Assembly (NCBI GenBank): GCA_002721995.1
Contig: PBMF01000033.1
Location: 33,526 to 88,759 of the forward strand
Direction: 5' to 3'
Length of the DNA stretch: 55,234 nucleotides
Source of the DNA: Chloroflexota bacterium
Lineage (GTDB): Bacteria > Chloroflexota > Dehalococcoidia > Lucifugimonadales > UBA3495
In this document: positions 50,186-55,234 of the stretch, piece by piece
Layout: every line of letters begins with the position of its first letter
How positions within the stretch are numbered: the stretch's first letter is position 1
Notes under the pieces: generated by a model
What the model was told of the DNA's origin: nothing
Database searches by the model: none
The model's input: the letters and a program-made list of their open reading frames with translations, nothing else
Program-made: the position numbers and the translations under genes

Positions 50186-51625
50186 CTAATCGCCATTCAG
50201 AGAAATATATGTATCGAAATATTGGATTCTATTCGGGATGGTAGAAAGAATAGTATTTTGTGTACTTTCAGGAATACGCGATGTTTTATGTCGAAGTGCA
50301 TACCACATCGGAAAACTTTCGGCGAGGTCTTCCGAGTTCGGATTATCTCTAGCATAGTTGGAAATAAACTGGCCATCATTCGTTTGAGCAGATAGCCAGT
50401 CACGAGTATTTTTGTGATATTCGTCTAAGGAAGTATGCGCTGCCTCATGGATTAGAACTTCTTCGAGGAGGCCCTGGTTTTCGCGAGTAGATGCTCTCTC
50501 TCTGTGAATAAGTATATTATCGTTCCCGCCTCCAAAACTTTCGTCTCCCTCGTGAATCCACACAGTTAATACGTCAGTTCTCAGTAAGGTTGGTAATTGT
50601 CCGATCGCTCTTAGATATTTTGTTGCAAGCTCTAATCGTTCCTCAGCGTCTTCAAATTCTGGATTTATTTGCACTTCCGTGCTTAAACCATCACTAAAGG
50701 TCGCATGGAAAAGATACGGAGTCGTCCATATCCATCCAAATCGGCGGTCAAACATCCTTCTAGTTTCGCTCGGCCTCTCTTCCAATCCCACGAAATATGA
50801 CGGGTCTTCCGGAGTCACGAAATCATGGCCGAAAAATACAGTGCCATGGTATGGCGGACTATCAGCCGCATCCACTGGTATTGCCGGAAGTGGGGTTGGC
50901 ATAGGAGTAACCCTTGGACAGTATTGGCTGTCTAAGGAACACGCTTTAGTATCGTCACTGAGCGCGTTAGCGAAGTCTCCGAGTGCTCTGTAAGAGGCTG
51001 CTCGGTCTCTGTAGCGCGTGGCAGTTGGTTCGCGCTGGATGGCATTGGTGTAGTCCTGAATTGCGCTTTCAAATTGACCAAGGGCTTGGTAAGAGACTGC
51101 TCGGTTTCCGTAGCGTGTGGCAGTTGGTTTAAACTGGATGGCGCTGGTGATGTCCTGAATTGCGTTTTCATATTGGCCAAGCTCCATGTAAGAAGAACCA
51201 CGCCAACCGTAGAACCTATCGCTGCGTTTGACGTTGGGACCAATCTCTATAGCTTTATCGAACGCTTTAATGGCCTCTCCGTACTGTTCGCTGTTAAATA
51301 GTGAAGCCCCTTGTTCAAACCAATCAGATGCTTCTTCCTCCAACCTGTATTCCTCCTTTAGTAAATTCTGCGCCGCGCGTACCTCCAACATCCACGCGTT
51401 TGGCGTTGGTGTAAGAGTAGGCTTAGGGACAGGCGTCGATGTCGCTACGGCAGTTGGTTCGGGAAGTGCAGTAGCAGTCGGTAGGGGCGTTGGTTCAGGT
51501 ATTGCCGTAGCAGTCGGAAGAGGCGTTGGTTCAGGTATTGCCGTAGCATTAGGTGCAGGGGCAGCACTAGAACAAGCAAGTACAAGGGTTCCAATCAGCA
51601 TCGCTAGAACTTTTGTTAGCTTCAT
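50186..51625 (-). CDS. exported TPR protein with a zincin (HEAAH) domain
   Basis: A 479-residue lipoprotein: signal peptide ending VLAC (Cys18), then a Pro/Thr linker with a near-perfect three-fold repeat of TAIPEPTPLPTA. Four TPR units follow (about 101-235; AIKAFDKAIEIGPN, AIQDITSAIQFKPT, AIQDYTNAIQREPT, ALSDDTKACSLD). A C-terminal domain carries HEAAH at 393-397 followed by TSLDEYH and SEDLAESFPMW, a pattern expected of a zinc peptidase with Asp/Glu as third ligand. I recognise no named family for the peptidase part. It acts outside the cell membrane. The gene ends the island on the left; the larger peptidase gene precedes it on the same strand. Confidence 0.75.
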   Translation of the reverse strand: MKLTKVLAMLIGTLVLACSSAAPAPNATAIPEPTPLPTATAIPEPTPLPTATALPEPTAVATSTPVPKPTLTPTPNAWMLEVRAAQNLLKEEYRLEEEASDWFEQGASLFNSEQYGEAIKAFDKAIEIGPNVKRSDRFYGWRGSSYMELGQYENAIQDITSAIQFKPTATRYGNRAVSYQALGQFESAIQDYTNAIQREPTATRYRDRAASYRALGDFANALSDDTKACSLDSQYCPRVTPMPTPLPAIPVDAADSPPYHGTVFFGHDFVTPEDPSYFVGLEERPSETRRMFDRRFGWIWTTPYLFHATFSDGLSTEVQINPEFEDAEERLELATKYLRAIGQLPTLLRTDVLTVWIHEGDESFGGGNDNILIHRERASTRENQGLLEEVLIHEAAHTSLDEYHKNTRDWLSAQTNDGQFISNYARDNPNSEDLAESFPMWYALRHKTSRIPESTQNTILSTIPNRIQYFDTYISLNGD

Positions 51626-51631
51626 ATCTCG

Positions 51632-51889
51632 CTAATCCGTAACTACCTGACCAATCCCATCAATCACCACACCACTGTTGTCCTTAAGCCGCCGAGCGTT
51701 CTCCACAAGCAGCCGCAACGTCTCATCAGACAGATGCTCCAGTGGCCGATTAGTGACACTGTGGGCTATGTCTAGCTGCTGTGGCGACCTACCGAAGCCA
51801 CGGTCCAATTGCATCTGAATGGCCTTCAGCTGGCGAGCTGGCCTAACCCCCAGTCTTTCATTTGTCTGGAGCCTTCCTGCATAGGTACA
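51632..51889 (-). pseudogene. C-terminal gene remnant, possibly phage-derived
   Basis: After a stop at 51890-51892, an open frame reads TYAGRLQTNERLGVRPARQL...MQLDRGFGRSPQQLDIAHSV and ends PLEHLSDETLRLLVENARRL...GIGQVVTD. It lacks any proper start near the first homology-like residues. The tone (GRSPQQLDIAHS, then a helical acidic C-terminus) resembles C-termini of phage small-terminase-like proteins, but I cannot confirm it. It lies between the two zincin genes, 6 bases before the TPR gene's start codon, which suggests it is what remains of an older gene. Confidence 0.35.
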
Positions 51890-51920
51890 TTAGACGTGAC
51901 ACCCCGAAATATGGAAACCG

Positions 51921-54398
51921 TCAGTAATGCGGATTGGCGTCAACTAAGTCGGATTCAGGGACTATCCGTAGAAAATCGGCATATGCTGATATCGGCCCTT
52001 CCGGAGGGGACCACCCTGCTGGAGGCTCGTCACTTGGGTCACCAGAGCGCATGAAAGCGTTATATTCATCAAAGAATTCCTGCTCAGTAAAGCCTATATG
52101 CTTCTCAACTGCTCCCCAAAACCCTAGGTCGTAATAGTCCTGAGGGATATCAATCCAGACGGTCTTGTATGATGATTTATAAGCCATAAATGCAGTGGCA
52201 AGCATGGCGCCTTCACATGTAATCGAGAGGTTATCGTCGCTCGTCATGTGCCAATCGGAAACGCAAGAATCAGCACGTTTTTCCTGCTCCGATACAATAC
52301 CACCCATAATAGTAGTCCTAACCCGCTTGTAGTCGTCACTAGTAGCTACGCTAGCGATAGAATATACGCCTGATGAGTCGTTCACAAATGATAGCGATTG
52401 CCAATTGGCTTGATACCAAGCATTTTGGAATGTGACTGCCGCTCCCTCAGTCCACCATCGCGGGGCTTGGACAGTGGTTGATGGATTGCTCCGATCGACT
52501 TGATGGTCCAGTCCTCTATCTAACGCATGGGCCCTCTGGTAGTGATGGAAATACTCATGGGCTAAGTGCAAAGTCATCTTTGCATGACGCCTCTCTAATT
52601 CCACCGAAGGATCACTACTGAAGGGGTTTTCGATAAACGGAAGATCTTCGATACATAATGATAATTGGTTGGTCGTAGATGAGCGGGCTCCACCTGGATC
52701 AGAGCCCGTTAAACAGCTTTTTATATTTGTAAGTTCATCAACCGTATATCCATCTTCATAACCGCGGAATTTCGCATTTGTTAATCGGTCGTATACCGGT
52801 TGTGCATCCTCCTCGGTACCTTCAGGGTTGAAAGCAACGTAGATATAGTTTGGATAGGCGCCTAACACGGTGTTCAGATTGTTCTGCACTTCTATGAAAC
52901 GTTCTCGGTATTCGATGGGGATATCCAAGCTTGCAACGTACTCTTGCTCAGCTTCAGAAAAAGGCACCGCCCGTGGCACATTGAATCCAATGCTCATCAA
53001 GCGTTGCTTCGCCGTTAAAGATGATGTTTCCTTAGTCACCGGCGTAGGCAAATCAGTGGATGAAGGTTCCAGGGAAGAAATAGGCGTATCAGTTGGCGAC
53101 GGAAGTATCGCTAATTGCTCATTTAATGGAAGATCGAGAAACTGATCAAATTCAACATAAAACTCTTCAAGAGTTTGTCCGTATGTGTGCATGAAGGCTG
53201 ATTCGAATCCCATCTCTTCAAGGTTGGGATAAAAGACTTCAAGTAGGACATCACTTCCGTGCTTATTCGCTAAATATGCGTGGGCCCACGCTCCACTGCT
53301 GTATATACCGGCGTAGCTATCACACTTGTCGCCGTAATTACTGTCCTTCAGGCTGCCTCCACATTGGCTATAGTCTTCCTTCACTTCATTCATCTTATTT
53401 CGCATTTCGTCACGGAAATTGTATGAGCCTTTTTGGGCTATCTCGCTTAATCTTGACTCCAAAAGTCCGTCATTAGTCAAACGGGCAGCAAAAGTCGATG
53501 CCATATATTCTGCGCTCCCCTCGGCGAACCAAGGTACTTCCATCTTTGCATCACGCTCATCCCAATCTTTGCTGACTAAAGAAGAGTGTTGTATAGCGTG
53601 GAAATATTCATGAAATACAGTTTTTTGATCCTGTACAGCTAGGGGATTACCAACATCGTATGAAGCATCAAAGCCCCAGGGGACAGATGAAGTGTAGTTA
53701 TGAATATTGTCCTGTCTGCCTCCATTGTGGCCCATTGTGGTGGAAGCTGATTTCTCTGCTAGCCAGTCAGCCGAGTGTCTCCAATAAGATTTCATCCCAT
53801 GGTCTCTAGATATTGCATCCTCTATGCAAAAATCCAACTCGAATCCATTTCGTTCCCACCGTCGGTTGCAATAAACGTTTATTAGAGAGTCTGCGGCGGG
53901 TTCTTCAACCCCCATGACCCAATATTCGATTGGTCCTACATTGCCCCACTCTTTAGCCGCCCATAGAAGGGAATTAGCAACATCCTTGCATAGCCGAGTA
54001 TCTAGGTCCGATGCGCAAAAGACCTCAGGTGAAAAAGAAATTAACTTCCCGTACAAATCTGGCGCACCTTCTACAATCGGCATTCCGTCGCCAACGCAAT
54101 GAATGTGGTCTTCTTGTTTGATACACGACGCTGATTCTGCAACTGATCCTGAATCATTAGTATTCGGAGCTACAGAAGGTCTTATTAGTTCTACGGTTGG
54201 GGATTCTTGCTGGGTTCCGTCTTCCTTGGGCTTTGCAGTTGCATCTTTATTTTGAGTCGTGTAAGTAGACGGATTTGGGATGGTTGTCTGCACGGTCGAC
54301 GCCACGATAGTCGAGGCAGCTTCGTCTGTTGCTGTGTTCTCGGTAGCGCATGCCATGCTCATTAAGGTGATAACTATGAGTAATAGGAACGTTCTCAT
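51921..54398 (-). CDS. exported protein with two tandem gluzincin-like (peptidase MA-type) domains
   Basis: An 825-residue protein with an N-terminal signal (LLLIVITLMSMAC, lipobox-like Cys17) and a Ser/Thr-rich linker to about 90. Domain 1 has HEYFH at 263-267 and a downstream Glu293 in WFAEGSAEYMA. Domain 2, after a Pro/Ser/Thr linker (432-460), has HEYFH at 614-618 and Glu651 in WWTEGAAVTFQ. HExxH plus Glu 26-33 residues after the motif's second His is the gluzincin pattern, and C-terminal segments such as GQTLEEFYVEFDQF and TEQEFFDEYNAFM match peptidase MA-like proteins. Each half carries several Cys that may form disulfides. A double-domain arrangement is unusual. Island cargo; substrate unknown. 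Confidence 0.72.
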   Translation of the reverse strand: MRTFLLLIVITLMSMACATENTATDEAASTIVASTVQTTIPNPSTYTTQNKDATAKPKEDGTQQESPTVELIRPSVAPNTNDSGSVAESASCIKQEDHIHCVGDGMPIVEGAPDLYGKLISFSPEVFCASDLDTRLCKDVANSLLWAAKEWGNVGPIEYWVMGVEEPAADSLINVYCNRRWERNGFELDFCIEDAISRDHGMKSYWRHSADWLAEKSASTTMGHNGGRQDNIHNYTSSVPWGFDASYDVGNPLAVQDQKTVFHEYFHAIQHSSLVSKDWDERDAKMEVPWFAEGSAEYMASTFAARLTNDGLLESRLSEIAQKGSYNFRDEMRNKMNEVKEDYSQCGGSLKDSNYGDKCDSYAGIYSSGAWAHAYLANKHGSDVLLEVFYPNLEEMGFESAFMHTYGQTLEEFYVEFDQFLDLPLNEQLAILPSPTDTPISSLEPSSTDLPTPVTKETSSLTAKQRLMSIGFNVPRAVPFSEAEQEYVASLDIPIEYRERFIEVQNNLNTVLGAYPNYIYVAFNPEGTEEDAQPVYDRLTNAKFRGYEDGYTVDELTNIKSCLTGSDPGGARSSTTNQLSLCIEDLPFIENPFSSDPSVELERRHAKMTLHLAHEYFHHYQRAHALDRGLDHQVDRSNPSTTVQAPRWWTEGAAVTFQNAWYQANWQSLSFVNDSSGVYSIASVATSDDYKRVRTTIMGGIVSEQEKRADSCVSDWHMTSDDNLSITCEGAMLATAFMAYKSSYKTVWIDIPQDYYDLGFWGAVEKHIGFTEQEFFDEYNAFMRSGDPSDEPPAGWSPPEGPISAYADFLRIVPESDLVDANPHY

Positions 54399-54683
54399 GT
54401 TCTAGGAAGAAGCCTCCACGTGATGGTCCGAATTGGTCACAATAACGGTCCAATCAGTTTACCCTCCGTCTGCCAGCAATCACGGTCACAAGGTCTTTTA
54501 GTTCACCGAGTGTGGTTTCTCCGTCCATACCAGACTCCTTAATCAGCTACAAATAGATGAGGTTCTCGTGTTTCACCACCGTTCGGAGGCTCTGATAGCA
54601 ACGATCTATTGAGTTTGGCACACGAAAGAACATAACCCTTTATTGGATGTCGAGTTTAGTTAATATTAAGGACATTAACCGAA

Positions 54684-54983
54684 ATGTACGACCACGACCG
54701 GATCCAAGCATCCGCGGAACGGAAGGCCCGGAGGATCACTAAGCGGCTATATAAGAGTCTCAGTTATCAGGAACGGCCCCGCGGAGGGGATGGGCGCTTA
54801 TGGATCGCTACGCTGAACGAGAACCGGACAATCCTTACCAAAGACCACCCGGATTATAATGGTCGATCCGCCGAAGACCAGATCTTCTCTAAGGTCGTCG
54901 TAAGTCACGGGAACACCGAGCGCCAGTACCAAGGACTAAAGAACGCTCTCCAGTGCGAAATCTTCGACAAGGTGGAGGGGTAG
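54684..54983 (+). CDS. hypothetical protein (99 aa) adjacent to element end A
   Basis: Not recognised. A basic N-terminus (ERKARRITKRLYKSL), then a mixed alpha/beta region (DGRLWIATLNENRTILTKD) and a C-terminus (TERQYQGLKNALQCEIFD). The basic start could bind nucleic acid. It is the only rightward gene of the island and ends at the start of end A, where the recombinase gene normally lies, so it may replace or accompany it. There is no strong ribosome site. The 285 bases to its left are intergenic, with no gene seen. Confidence 0.5.
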   Translation: MYDHDRIQASAERKARRITKRLYKSLSYQERPRGGDGRLWIATLNENRTILTKDHPDYNGRSAEDQIFSKVVVSHGNTERQYQGLKNALQCEIFDKVEG

Positions 54984-55097
54984 TCCGTAGGCGTAAAAAT
55001 AGGGTTAAAGATCAAGATGGGGCCGTAATTGGGGCCGTAAGTCTAAATTAAAACCCCCCCGGATCCGGTGTCCGGGGGTTTTTTGTGCCTAGAAAGA
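54984..55097 (-). repeat. element end A, copy 2 (with terminator hairpin)
   Basis: Inverted homologue of 30690-30796. On the plus strand it reads CCGTAGGCGTAAAAATAGGG, GGGGCCGTAATTGGGGCCGT and a hairpin (CCCCCGGA/TCCGGGGG, 55056-55078) followed by six T. One frame encodes DGAVIGAVSLN then stop, suggesting the fossil 3' end of a recombinase gene. It abuts the tRNA-Leu end at 55101. Confidence 0.7.
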
Positions 55098-55100
55098 GGG

Positions 55101-55154
55101 TGGTGCCGAAGGTCAGAGTCGAACTGACACGGGTTGCCCCGCTGGTTTTTGAGT
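55101..55154 (-). other. tRNA-Leu(CAA) 3' end, right border repeat of the island
   Basis: Anticodon loop to CCA, with a perfect T-arm (GTCAG/CTGAC, loop TTCGACT). The sequence further right, where the 5' half should be, does not contain the matching GCCGAAG acceptor strand within the window, so the gene is incomplete here too. The last 80 bases of the window show no feature. Confidence 0.78.
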
Positions 55155-55234
55155 CTGATGCAAGTCCTGTTAATTGGTGTTATTAGATGAATGGGACAGA
55201 TGGTCGTTCAAAGAGCCTTTGGAGCCTTAGGGAA

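Larger units (their letters stand above)
49968..55154. mobile_element. 5.1-kb tRNA-Leu island with two exported zincin genes
   Basis: Bounded by 54-bp direct repeats of a tRNA-Leu(CAA) 3' end (49968-50021 and 55101-55154, both on the minus strand). Just inside the right border is end A (54984-55097), with a recombinase-tail-like sequence. Just inside the left border is end B. Composition is clearly AT-richer than the flanking backbone. Cargo comprises a TPR/HEAAH lipoprotein, a remnant, a double-HEYFH exported protein and a 99-residue unknown. No intact recombinase is present, so mobilisation would need one in trans. The direct-repeat plus tRNA geometry is that of tyrosine-recombinase islands. 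Confidence 0.7.

Noticed and set aside
51421-51560. CRISPR-like short tandem repeat
   Set aside because: The repeats are in-frame codons for a Pro/Thr linker of the TPR lipoprotein, with no spacers.

Overview
The window looks like a chromosome segment of an aerobic, high-GC bacterium with a large oxidative catabolic repertoire. It holds two CaiB/BaiF CoA-transferase pairs, three luciferase-like (LLM) flavin oxidoreductases, acyl-CoA dehydrogenases, a Baeyer-Villiger-type monooxygenase, a GMC oxidoreductase, a front-end fatty acid desaturase, two small ABM-fold monooxygenases, an RraA/HpcH aldolase pair and three MFS transporters. This inventory is compatible with a free-living Chloroflexota of the SAR202/Dehalococcoidia type. 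That assignment is inference from gene content; there is no rRNA or ribosomal protein gene here to confirm it.

Layout. 0.2-25.1 kb is GC-rich backbone: an FMN alpha-hydroxy-acid oxidase, an alpha/beta hydrolase, a small gene pair that includes a Met-rich protein, an acyl-CoA synthetase, an SDR, and a leftward operon (CaiB without Asp, CaiB with Asp, enoyl-CoA hydratase, aldo/keto reductase, M24 peptidase). Then come a rightward MFS/aminomutase-like/fluoroacetate-dehalogenase-like set, a cupin, an LLM enzyme, a BVMO with an ABM protein, thioredoxin-fold proteins and another LLM enzyme. Three genes in this stretch are broken by in-frame stops or frameshifts.

25.2-33.2 kb is an AT-richer accessory zone marked by tRNA 3'-end fragments (Leu, Ser), decayed tyrosine-recombinase C-termini and a chimeric GIY-YIG/integrase reading frame. 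It carries an amidase, an HPP membrane protein and a PPOX protein flanked by short direct repeats, a two-domain protein and a GMC oxidoreductase.

33.3-49.8 kb returns to backbone: desaturase, HpcH/HpaI aldolase, MOSC protein, HtrA protease, and a second leftward operon (CaiB without Asp, CaiB with Asp, LLM, acyl-CoA dehydrogenase pair, RraA) that reads as a CoA-activation/oxidation/cleavage route. It is followed by a SEC-C mini-protein, an IsdG-like protein, an HsaA-like flavoprotein, a SelA-fold PLP enzyme, an MFS transporter and a MaoC dehydratase.

49.97-55.15 kb is a compact, AT-rich island of about 5.1 kb bounded by 54-bp direct repeats of a tRNA-Leu(CAA) 3' end (52/54 identical). Its cargo is two exported zincin-type proteins, one with TPRs plus HEAAH and one with two tandem HEYFH peptidase domains, plus small proteins. 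Its two ends recur, inverted, at 25.2 and 30.7 kb, the latter attached to a tRNA-Ser end instead of tRNA-Leu. This points to a family of small tRNA-targeting elements whose recombinases survive only as fragments in this window. It is the most unusual part of the sequence.
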